5,588 bases of DNA, taken from positions 1-5,588 of the forward strand of contig JAUVIX010000267.1 in NCBI GenBank assembly GCA_030592565.1, in the 5' to 3' direction. Shown piece after piece: positions 1 to 5,588 of the stretch. The notes beneath the pieces were generated by a model that saw only the letters and a program-made list of their open reading frames with translations, was not told the origin of the DNA and searched no databases. The position numbers and the translations under genes are program-made. The stretch comes from Chlorobiota bacterium (GTDB lineage Bacteria; Bacteroidota; Bacteroidia; Bacteroidales; JAADJA01). Numbering within the stretch: the first letter of the stretch is position 1; the number at the start of each line of letters is the position of its first letter.

Positions 1-618
1 AATGCTGCCATGAACATTTGAGATAAAATTTTCGTGGCTGAGCATAACTCCTTTAGGAAGGCCTGTTGTTCCTGAAGTGTATATTATTGACATTAAATCT
101 TCAGGTTTAACATCGGCTTTTCTTTTTTGTAGCTCATTTTTGTATTTTTTGGCATTTTCCTTTCCAATATCTATTAATTCCATCCAGTTTGCAATACCTT
201 TTACTTCATCAAAGGAGTAAATTTTTTCAACGTTGGGAGCCTTTTTTAAACGGTCTTTTATCTTTAAATAGAATCCTTCATCTGATACAATAACAATCCG
301 TGCATCAGAATGCGAAAGGATGTGCTCGTATTCATCATGTCCAAGATTCGCATATACCGGGACGTGAACTAATCCAACCTGCGTCATGCCGGCATCAATG
401 AAATTCCATTCCGGACGGTTGTTTGAAATTGTTACTATTTTATCACCTTTCTTAAAACCTGATGCTAGTAGTCCGTAGCTGAAATTATCCACAAACTCTT
501 TATATTGAAGAGTGTTGAATTTTTCCCATTTGCCGTTTCTCTTTACGGCAAGGGCATCATCCCGCTGAAGGTTCTCAACAAGGTTGTCAACAATATCGAA
601 TGTTCTTTTGATTTCCAT
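1..618 (-). CDS. Long-chain acyl-CoA synthetase (AMP-forming), N-terminal part, cut by window edge
   Basis: This enzyme activates free fatty acids with ATP and CoA through an acyl-adenylate, the entry step for beta-oxidation. The frame is open from the ATG at 618 to position 1, giving 206 residues. The protein begins MEIKRTFDIVDNLVENLQRD. Around residues 54-85 it has the adenylate-forming N-domain pattern GDKIVTISNNRPEWNFIDAG followed by VGLVHVPVYANL. The phosphate-binding signature YTSGTTGLPKG lies at residues 180-190. Family members run to about 590 residues, so roughly two thirds, including the remaining adenylation motifs and the C-terminal lid, lies beyond the left edge. The start agrees with the family N-terminus, and an A-rich leader without Shine-Dalgarno precedes it. 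A good promoter candidate sits about 41-48 nt upstream, so it is probably transcribed at least partly independently of the thioesterase 123 nt before it. The class is certain; the chain-length preference is inferred from the family. Confidence 0.93.
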   Translation of the reverse strand, partial: MEIKRTFDIVDNLVENLQRDDALAVKRNGKWEKFNTLQYKEFVDNFSYGLLASGFKKGDKIVTISNNRPEWNFIDAGMTQVGLVHVPVYANLGHDEYEHILSHSDARIVIVSDEGFYLKIKDRLKKAPNVEKIYSFDEVKGIANWMELIDIGKENAKKYKNELQKRKADVKPEDLMSIIYTSGTTGLPKGVMLSHENFISNVHGSI

Positions 619-658
619 TTTTATCAGATTTTTAGTTTACGTGATGATTTAATATTTA

Positions 659-666
659 CAAAGATA
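659..666 (-). promoter_or_regulatory. Putative Bacteroidota-type promoter (-7 box) for the acyl-CoA synthetase gene
   Basis: On the minus strand these bases read TATCTTTG, an exact match to the TAnnTTTG -7 consensus used by the primary sigma factor of Bacteroidota. A weak upstream element, TTTCC, begins about 21 nt before it, where a TTTG-like -33 box would be expected. Transcription would start near 653, giving a 5' leader of about 35 nt before the ATG at 618. The location inside a 123-nt intergenic gap directly upstream of a gene start makes chance less likely, although the region is AT-rich and the -33 match is poor. Confidence 0.55.
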
Positions 667-698
667 ATAAAATATCCAATATGGAAAGTGATTTTTTT

Positions 699-741
699 GT
701 TTTAACGAGATTCGGTAGGTTCAACTTTCAACTCTTAAAAC
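699..741. repeat. Short AT-rich inverted repeat just after the thioesterase stop codon
   Basis: GTTTTAACGAG at 699-709 can pair with CTCTTAAAAC at 732-741. This gives ten base pairs with one bulged base at 706 and a loop of about 22 nt. On the minus strand the structure begins immediately after the TAA of the thioesterase. It could protect or delimit that transcript's 3' end, but on that strand it is followed by a run of A rather than T, so it is not a standard intrinsic terminator. The arms are mostly A and T, and chance is a real possibility. Confidence 0.3.
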
Positions 742-1221
742 TTAACGCGCCTTTTTAGGTTTAAAAGTCCATTCAAACACAAATTCTGCTACCTTATCAC
801 CTGAAGCATCATAACCTGAAGAGGTAACTTCGATAGTCTCTCCTTCGTCTGTTTCAATACTTTTGGCAATACTCTGCTTTATTCTCTCCGCATCTTCACA
901 ATGGAAAACAATTTTTGTTTGTGCCTTTTTCAGAAACTTAGCTTTCATTTTTAAAACAAGCATCGAAACCGGCACCTCGGAATCGTGTAGAGCAGCCAGG
1001 GCTATTATTCCGGATGATAGTTCGGCAGCCATACTAAGGACTGCAAAATAGACAGATCGAAACGGGTTTTTATTCAGGTATTTAAATGGCACCGAAACGG
1101 ATGCTCCCTGATTATCCATCTTTATCACTTTCAGCCCTGCAAGAAAAGCCATCGGAAGTTGCTTCATCATAAACAACTTCATTTTGTATGGGCTTTTTGC
1201 CATTTGCTCTATTTTGTTCAT
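742..1221 (-). CDS. DUF4442 hotdog-fold protein, probable acyl-CoA thioesterase
   Basis: This 159-residue protein matches the DUF4442 family, whose members have the hotdog fold of acyl-CoA thioesterases. After a basic, Met-rich N-terminus come the first strands (LAGLKVIKMD, then SVSVPFKYLNKNPFRS at about 42-56). The long hotdog helix YFAVLSMAAELSSGIIAL follows at about 58-75, and the remaining beta strands include SMLVLKMKAKFLKKA. The N50-N52 and AAELSSG (65-71) positions are where related hotdog enzymes carry active-site residues, but I cannot assign the catalytic base. I chose the ATG at 1221: it gives the family-like start MNKIEQMAKSPYKMKLF behind an A-rich leader. The longer reading starts at a TTG at 1263 and adds 14 unremarkable residues. 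It lies between fadE and a fatty acid ligase, so hydrolysis of acyl-CoA is the reasonable inference; substrate and activity are unproven. No signal peptide is seen. Confidence 0.8.
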   Translation of the reverse strand: MNKIEQMAKSPYKMKLFMMKQLPMAFLAGLKVIKMDNQGASVSVPFKYLNKNPFRSVYFAVLSMAAELSSGIIALAALHDSEVPVSMLVLKMKAKFLKKAQTKIVFHCEDAERIKQSIAKSIETDEGETIEVTSSGYDASGDKVAEFVFEWTFKPKKAR

Positions 1222-1284
1222 AATTTGTATTTTTAATATTGGGTTTTGTGATTTATTTGGCAATTGTTATTTGTTATTTTCTGC

Positions 1285-1293
1285 CAAAAATTA
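1285..1293 (-). promoter_or_regulatory. Weak candidate promoter for the thioesterase gene
   Basis: The minus strand reads TAATTTTTG here. This resembles the Bacteroidota -7 box TAnnTTTG but has three instead of two bases between TA and TTTG. No clear -33 element is visible. It would start transcription near 1279, about 58 nt before the ATG at 1221. It is listed because the 246-nt gap behind fadE could well contain a promoter and this is the best match I see; it may be chance in AT-rich sequence. Confidence 0.22.
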
Positions 1294-1349
1294 CACGAAT
1301 ATTAGAAATAAGATACTAATTATTTGGGTCAACAGTAGGGCTAATAATG

Positions 1350-1410
1350 ACCATTAAGGAGTTAAGATTCATTAAGAAAATAACTTAACTAACCTTAACT
1401 CCTTAATGGT
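1350..1410. repeat. 61-bp nested palindrome with perfect 17-bp arms
   Basis: ACCATTAAGGAGTTAAG at 1350-1366 is the exact reverse complement of CTTAACTCCTTAATGGT at 1394-1410. Inside, after a symmetric 5-nt interruption on each side (1367-1371 and 1389-1393), TTAAG (1372-1376) pairs with CTTAA (1384-1388) around the 7-nt loop 1377-1383. CATTAAG also occurs twice in direct orientation (1352, 1370), and CTTAACT occurs twice (1384, 1394). The element starts 57 nt after the fadE stop codon and about 130 nt before the thioesterase start. On the minus strand no T-run follows it, so it does not look like a classical intrinsic terminator, although a 17-bp RNA stem would be a strong structure at the end of the fadNAE message. 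Alternatives are a transcript-stabilising hairpin, a DNA-binding site, or a copy of a dispersed palindromic repeat. Confidence 0.85.
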
Positions 1411-1467
1411 TTGATTTTATTATGCTCCCCTTTTTAAAAGTGACAATATTACTTTCCAACTTGACCT

Positions 1468-3252
1468 TTAGAGCGTATAGCTATTATCTTCAATTATTCG
1501 TGCAGCAATTCTTCTTCGAGCTGAAATAACATCAACCGGAGCTACTTTAGTGAAACGTTTCATACCCATAAGCATTCCTTGTTTTTCATCACCTTCTGCA
1601 AAATAGTTTATGGCATCAACACCTGATTTGTTTATTTTATAGGCAGAATCTAATATAAACACATCAAGGATATCTTTATAAATCTCCATTTTACTGTCAT
1701 CATACATGGAACTCAGTTTTTCAACCCTGAGCATTGTTGATTCGGCAGCATATGCATAGATTAGCATATCAGCAAGATTCATTAATACCTCCTGCTCTTC
1801 CGGCAATGTAGTTGCAAATTTTTGTAGTGCAGCACCGGCAACCATCAGGATTGTCTTTTTGAAGTTTACAATAAGTTTCTTTTTTTCTTCGAAGTATCCC
1901 AAAGAAGGACTGCCAAAATCAGGAATCTGCATCAACTCACCAGCAACAGCTTTTGCGGGTGTCATAAGGTCAAGTTCACCTTTCAGACCTCTTTTAAGCA
2001 GTTCGCCTACAATTAACATCCGGTTAATCTCATTTGTTCCTTCAAATATCCTGTTAATTCTTGAATCGCGATAAGCACGCTCAACAGGCATTTCGGCCGA
2101 GTAACCCATTCCACCATAAATCTGAACACCTTCATCAACAACATAGTCCAGAACTTCTGAACCGAATATTTTAGCGATTGAAGCCTCAACGGCAAATTGC
2201 CGGATACCTTCAATACTTGCCTTGCCTTTTTCCATTCCTTCAGTAATGAAAGCTTCAATTGCATCATCAATGTTTTGGCTTGCGCGATATGTTAACGACT
2301 CATTTGCAAAATTTCTGATAACGGATTCAGCTATCTTGTATTGAATTGCACCGAAACCTGAAATGAACTTTCCGAACTGCTTACGTTCATTAGCATACTG
2401 AACCATATTTGTGATTGTTGCTTTGGTTGCTCCGATAGTTGCACCAGATAATTTAATCCGTCCAAGATTTAAAATGTACAAAGCGATTTTAAAACCACCG
2501 TTCCGGGGGCCTAATAAATTTTCAGCAGGAATCTTTGCATTCTCGAAGTATATTTGTGTTGTTGAAGCACCTTTGATTCCCATTTTTTCTTCCTCTGGTC
2601 CGATTGTGAAACCCGGAGTATCAAGATCAACTATGAATGCACTTAGATTTTTATCATCATCAATTTTTGCATAAACAATGAACAGATCAGCGATACCACC
2701 GTTTGTAATCCATATTTTAACACCGTCAAGTATATAGTGTTTTCCGTCATCTGTCAGGGTTGCTTTTGCAGAACCTGAATTGGGATCGGAACCTGCATTG
2801 GCTTCTGTAAGAGCATATGCTCCAATAGATTCACCCGATGCGAGTTTTGGAAGGTATTTCTGTTTTTGTTCTTCTGTGCCAAAATAGAGAATGGGAAGAG
2901 TCCCTATGCCTGTATGAGCTGAGAAGGTGACAGCGAAGCTATACCCTTTTCCCATCTCTTCGGTAGTAAACATTGAAGTAACGAAGTTTTGACCGAATCC
3001 GCCATACTCTTCCGGGACTGATATTCCAAGAAGGCCAAGTTCTCCGGCATCTTTTAGTAGTTTTATTGAAAGATCCCTGTCGTGTTCGTCAAGGGCATCA
3101 ATGTTTGGAAGTACCTGCGTGTCGTTAAAATCTTTACAGGTCTGAGCCATCATACGTTGCTCTTCGTTGAATTCCTCCGGAATAAAAATATCCGCAGCAT
3201 CGGTTTCTCTGATAAGACATTCACCTCCTTTTATTGCTTTTTTGTCTGACAT
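1468..3252 (-). CDS. fadE: Acyl-CoA dehydrogenase, long form (FadE type)
   Basis: This FAD enzyme oxidises acyl-CoA to trans-2-enoyl-CoA, the first step of each beta-oxidation turn, and passes electrons to an electron-transfer flavoprotein not seen here. At 594 residues it equals B. subtilis FadE. It resembles VLCAD/ACAD9 in carrying an extra helical C-terminal region (about 430-594) beyond the usual 380-residue core. The N-terminal helical domain includes LGLLGISVPEEYGGFG (72-87). The flavin-binding signature ALTEANAGSD is at 147-156; the usual TEP is TEA here. The second signature region, QIYGGMGY (377-384), is followed by RIFEGTNEINR (401-411), in which Glu404 is the expected catalytic base. 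The ATG at 3252 fits the family N-terminus (KGGECLIRETDAADIFIPEE). The leader is A-rich with no Shine-Dalgarno. It lies 100 nt after fadA with no clear promoter between, so co-transcription is likely. Preference for long chains is inferred from the long form. Confidence 0.96.
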   Translation of the reverse strand: MSDKKAIKGGECLIRETDAADIFIPEEFNEEQRMMAQTCKDFNDTQVLPNIDALDEHDRDLSIKLLKDAGELGLLGISVPEEYGGFGQNFVTSMFTTEEMGKGYSFAVTFSAHTGIGTLPILYFGTEEQKQKYLPKLASGESIGAYALTEANAGSDPNSGSAKATLTDDGKHYILDGVKIWITNGGIADLFIVYAKIDDDKNLSAFIVDLDTPGFTIGPEEEKMGIKGASTTQIYFENAKIPAENLLGPRNGGFKIALYILNLGRIKLSGATIGATKATITNMVQYANERKQFGKFISGFGAIQYKIAESVIRNFANESLTYRASQNIDDAIEAFITEGMEKGKASIEGIRQFAVEASIAKIFGSEVLDYVVDEGVQIYGGMGYSAEMPVERAYRDSRINRIFEGTNEINRMLIVGELLKRGLKGELDLMTPAKAVAGELMQIPDFGSPSLGYFEEKKKLIVNFKKTILMVAGAALQKFATTLPEEQEVLMNLADMLIYAYAAESTMLRVEKLSSMYDDSKMEIYKDILDVFILDSAYKINKSGVDAINYFAEGDEKQGMLMGMKRFTKVAPVDVISARRRIAARIIEDNSYTL

Positions 3253-3306
3253 AATGTTGTGTTTTATGATTATTAATTTGTTTTTAATTTTGCTGTGTTG
3301 TCATTT

Positions 3307-3336
3307 GTGCTACGCACGTCATCAATACGGATGACG
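3307..3336. repeat. Pair of small adjoining hairpins between fadA and fadE
   Basis: GTGC (3307-3310) pairs with GCAC (3314-3317) around a 3-nt loop. Directly adjoining, CGTCATC (3317-3323) pairs with GATGACG (3330-3336) around the 6-nt loop AATACG. GTCAT also occurs at 3300-3304, so two copies compete for the same ATGAC (3331-3335). The patch looks more GC-rich than the AT-rich leader beside it. On the minus strand it lies just after the fadA stop and has no following T-run, so a terminator is unlikely. It could be an mRNA processing or stability element, or a remnant of a repetitive palindrome. Stems are short, so significance is uncertain. Confidence 0.45.
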
Positions 3337-3352
3337 ATAGAATTATATCCAC

Positions 3353-4525
3353 TTATAGCATTTCAAAGATCCCCGCAGCACCCTGGCCGGTACCGATGCA
3401 CATTGTCACCATTCCATATTTTTTGTTTCTTCTTTTTAATTCATACAACATCTGGACAGTTAGCTTGGCTCCCGTAGCACCGAGGGGGTGTCCCAGAGCG
3501 ATTGCTCCACCATTAACATTTACAATGTCAGGATTTAAGCCGACTTTATTGATAACAACAATTGATTGTGAAGCAAATGCTTCATTAAGTTCGAAAAGCT
3601 CAATGTCAGCAAGTTTCATTCCTGCATGTTTCAGTACCTTTGGAATTGCAGCCATTGGACCAACCCCCATCTTGTACGGCTCGACACCTGCAACCTGATA
3701 GTCAACCAGGCGGGCGATTGGTGTCAGATCATACTGCTTCAATATTTTTTCGGAAACAACCAATACAAATCCTGCACCGTCCGACATCTGTGAGGAATTC
3801 CCGGCTGTTGACCTTCCATCCTGTGCAAAGGCAGGCTTTAGTTTGGAAAGGCCTTCCGCTGTTGTTCCTCTTCTTGGGCCTTCATCAACCTCGAAAACCT
3901 TCTCCCGTGTCAGCATTTTATCATTTTCAAAATAGTTTTCTTTAACTGTTATAGGAACAATCTGGTCTTTAAAATATCCTTTGTCGATAGCATTCAAAGC
4001 CTTTTCGACAGATTTTGCAGCAAAGATATCTTGTGCCTCTCTTGATACATTATATTCTTTTGCAACCATCTCGGATGTAAGGCCCATATTCAGGTACCAT
4101 TTCGGGTTTGTTTTGGCAATATCAGGGTTTGGAACAAGGCGCCATCCTCCCATGTTTATCATCGACATTGTTTCAGTACCTCCTGCCACAATCATATCTG
4201 CTATGCCGGCTGAGATTTTAGCTGAAGCAATAGCAATAGATTCAATTCCTGAAGCGCAAAAGCGATTTATCGTTGATCCCGGAACATCTACGCTATCCAT
4301 AGCCATAAGCGAAATGAACCTGCCCATATTCATTCCTGTTTCAGCTTCAGGAAAGGCATTTCCAACAATGATGTCATCAATTTTTGATTTTTCAATCTGA
4401 GGAAAATCATTTAATAAATGTTTAATTACCTCTGCTGATACGTCATCCGGTCTGGTGAAACGTAAGCTGCCTCGTGGAGCTTTTCCTATTGCAGAACGGT
4501 AACCACCTACTATATATGCATTCAT
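3353..4525 (-). CDS. fadA: Acetyl-CoA C-acyltransferase (3-ketoacyl-CoA thiolase)
   Basis: This enzyme cleaves 3-ketoacyl-CoA with free CoA to acetyl-CoA and a chain two carbons shorter, the last step of the beta-oxidation cycle. The 390-residue length is typical of thiolases and near B. subtilis FadA. All catalytic elements are present: the acyl-accepting Cys90 in INRFCASG, the NEAFA loop at 314-318, His346 in GGAIALGHPLGATG (339-352), and the proton-shuttling Cys376 in the C-terminal CIGTGQGAAGIFE. The start MNAYIVGGYRSAIGKAPRGS is the normal thiolase N-terminus, so the ATG at 4525 is secure. It begins 44 nt after the fadN stop with no canonical promoter in the gap, which suggests one message and a FadN-FadA partnership. 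A biosynthetic acetoacetyl-CoA thiolase would look similar; the neighbours favour the degradative role. Confidence 0.96.
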   Translation of the reverse strand: MNAYIVGGYRSAIGKAPRGSLRFTRPDDVSAEVIKHLLNDFPQIEKSKIDDIIVGNAFPEAETGMNMGRFISLMAMDSVDVPGSTINRFCASGIESIAIASAKISAGIADMIVAGGTETMSMINMGGWRLVPNPDIAKTNPKWYLNMGLTSEMVAKEYNVSREAQDIFAAKSVEKALNAIDKGYFKDQIVPITVKENYFENDKMLTREKVFEVDEGPRRGTTAEGLSKLKPAFAQDGRSTAGNSSQMSDGAGFVLVVSEKILKQYDLTPIARLVDYQVAGVEPYKMGVGPMAAIPKVLKHAGMKLADIELFELNEAFASQSIVVINKVGLNPDIVNVNGGAIALGHPLGATGAKLTVQMLYELKRRNKKYGMVTMCIGTGQGAAGIFEML

Positions 4526-4569
4526 AATTTAAGTTTTTTACAGTTTAAAACAATTTATTTCATATCCGT

Positions 4570-5588
4570 TTAATTGCGGAGAATTTTACCTTTAGTGATC
4601 AGACTTTGTATTCTTTCAAGTGTTTTGCGTTGCATACAAAGTTCCATAAAGGCTTTTCTCTCAAGGTTGAGCAGATATTGCTCTGATACCTCGGTAAGTG
4701 CCTGCGATATTTCACCACCGGCCATTACCCAACCAAGTTTTTCGGCAATTAGTTTATCGTGAACCGACATGTAATTTCCGGTTGTAAATCCGTCAGCCCC
4801 GACATAAACCATCCCCAGCACTTCTTTTCCTAAAACTTTGATGTCGTTGCGGGAAGCAGGTTTCGTGTATCCCTTTTCGGCAAGGTTAAGAGCTGCTTTT
4901 TTTGCATAGGCAAGATGATATGCTCTACTTACTATTACTTCATCTATTCCCGGACGCATATATCCCAAATCAAAGGCTTCATAAGCCGACATTGATACCT
5001 TAGCCTGGCCTATACTCAGATAGCGGTTCAGGTACGCATTTGTACGAATATCCCCCTCTTTCAGTTCATCGGACAATCTAAGGGCAAACTCTTTTGTACC
5101 GCCGCCACCGGGAATAAGCCCAACGCCAAATTCAACAAGTCCCATATAGGTCTCTGCGTGAGCAATAACTTTATCGCTGTGCATACATAACTCGCATCCC
5201 CCACCGAGGGTCATTCCGTGAGGAGCAGTCACAACAGGTATTGATGAGTAACGCAAACGCATTGTTGTTTTCTGGAACCATTGTACTGCAAGGTCAAGGT
5301 CTTCCCACTCCTGTTCAATAGCCAGCATATAAATCATTCCTACATTGGCTCCTGCCGAAAAATGGTCGCCTTCATTTGATATAACCAAGCCGGCAAAATC
5401 GGCCTCAGCCATATCAATAGCTTTGTTCAGTCCTTCAAGAACTCCCTGCCCGATAGTATTCATTTTTGTATGAAACTCTATATTAAGAATCCCATCGCCG
5501 AGATCAAAAATCGTGGTGTCATTATTTCCCCAGATAACATTCGTACTCCTAAGTACGTCAAGTGAGAGCTTCTCTTCCTGTCCCGGAA
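4570..5588 (-). CDS. fadN: 3-hydroxyacyl-CoA dehydrogenase/enoyl-CoA hydratase fusion (FadN type), C-terminal part
   Basis: The visible 338 residues are the enoyl-CoA hydratase half of a FadN-type bifunctional enzyme that hydrates trans-2-enoyl-CoA and oxidises the 3-hydroxyacyl-CoA with NAD. The frame stays open to the right edge, where it reads PGQEEKLSLDVLRSTNVIWG. The ATG at 5463 is therefore internal: it falls inside the first hydratase strand, where crotonases usually have a PxxN-like segment. In fragment numbering, the oxyanion-hole motif HFSAGANVGM is at 75-84, MTLGGGCE ends at Glu132, and Glu152 lies in GLVEFGVGLIPGGGG. The 20-residue spacing of the two glutamates equals that of Glu119 and Glu139 in E. 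coli FadB. The tail EVSEQYLLNLERKAF and final GKILRN are typical of FadN. FadN proteins are about 790-800 residues, so the N-terminal Rossmann dehydrogenase half lies outside the window. It is probably the first visible cistron of fadN-fadA-fadE. Confidence 0.93.
   Translation of the reverse strand, partial: PGQEEKLSLDVLRSTNVIWGNNDTTIFDLGDGILNIEFHTKMNTIGQGVLEGLNKAIDMAEADFAGLVISNEGDHFSAGANVGMIYMLAIEQEWEDLDLAVQWFQKTTMRLRYSSIPVVTAPHGMTLGGGCELCMHSDKVIAHAETYMGLVEFGVGLIPGGGGTKEFALRLSDELKEGDIRTNAYLNRYLSIGQAKVSMSAYEAFDLGYMRPGIDEVIVSRAYHLAYAKKAALNLAEKGYTKPASRNDIKVLGKEVLGMVYVGADGFTTGNYMSVHDKLIAEKLGWVMAGGEISQALTEVSEQYLLNLERKAFMELCMQRKTLERIQSLITKGKILRN

Noticed and set aside
505..705. 66-residue plus-strand frame spanning the ligase start and the intergenic gap
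   Set aside because: It is antisense to the ligase N-terminus, Phe/Ile-rich from AT-rich sequence, and crosses the likely promoter region.
1222..1263. TTG start extending the thioesterase by 14 residues
   Set aside because: The internal ATG at 1221 matches the family N-terminus and has an A-rich leader; the extension shows no conserved feature.
1350..1420. Intrinsic terminator for fadE
   Set aside because: The stem is strong, but on the minus strand it is followed by mixed sequence (CATTATTAGCCC) with no T-run, and the outer loop is long. A role in 3'-end formation is possible but not supported as a classical terminator.
1222..1467. Small gene or structured RNA in the longest intergenic gap
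   Set aside because: Apart from the palindrome and a weak promoter-like box I see no convincing frame, riboswitch-like pattern or tRNA-like fold.
2013..2270. 85-residue frame on the minus strand inside fadE
   Set aside because: It is out of frame with the acyl-CoA dehydrogenase across its catalytic region, which is intact in the main frame, so it is a shadow and not a frameshift fragment.
3396..3945. Two overlapping plus-strand open frames of about 100 residues each
   Set aside because: They overlap each other and lie antisense to fadA, with compositions expected from reversed codons and no family resemblance.
3981..4400. 139-residue open frame on the plus strand, antisense to fadA
   Set aside because: It lies wholly within a thiolase gene with intact catalytic motifs, has no recognisable domain, and is best explained as a shadow of the real coding frame.

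Overview
The window is a stretch of chromosome from what is most likely a member of the Bacteroidota. It reads entirely on the minus strand and carries a fatty-acid beta-oxidation (fad) cluster. Four things support the taxonomic guess: an AT-rich genome, A-rich leaders without Shine-Dalgarno sequences before all four visible starts, one good TAnnTTTG-type -7 box, and proteins of the types I recognise from Bacteroidota (a DUF4442 hotdog protein and an acyl-CoA ligase with the N-terminus usual there). The order within Bacteroidota is not resolved.

Layout in transcription order, from high to low coordinates. (1) 5588-4570 is the C-terminal 338 residues of a FadN-type fused 3-hydroxyacyl-CoA dehydrogenase/enoyl-CoA hydratase. 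Only the hydratase half is visible and the gene continues beyond the right edge. (2) 4525-3353 is a complete thiolase, FadA (390 aa). (3) 3252-1468 is a complete long-form acyl-CoA dehydrogenase, FadE (594 aa). (4) 1221-742 is a small DUF4442/hotdog thioesterase-like protein (159 aa from its ATG). (5) 618-1 is the N-terminal 206 residues of a long-chain acyl-CoA synthetase, cut by the left edge just after its nucleotide-binding motif.

The genes form one pathway. The ligase activates free fatty acids to acyl-CoA and FadE makes the trans-2-enoyl-CoA. FadN hydrates and oxidises that product, and FadA cleaves off acetyl-CoA. The hotdog protein could hydrolyse acyl-CoA and so oppose the ligase. 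The order fadN-fadA-fadE and the protein sizes match the fadNAE operon of Bacillus subtilis. Gaps of 44 and 100 nt suggest fadN-fadA-fadE is one transcript. The thioesterase lies 246 nt further on, behind a large palindrome. The ligase has its own likely promoter.

No stretch over 300 bases lacks a gene. The longest gap (1222-1467) holds a 61-bp nested palindrome with perfect 17-bp outer arms, which is the least explained structure here. I see no RNA gene, CRISPR array, insertion sequence or defence gene. This is mostly ordinary metabolic territory, and I found no evidence of a new biological system.
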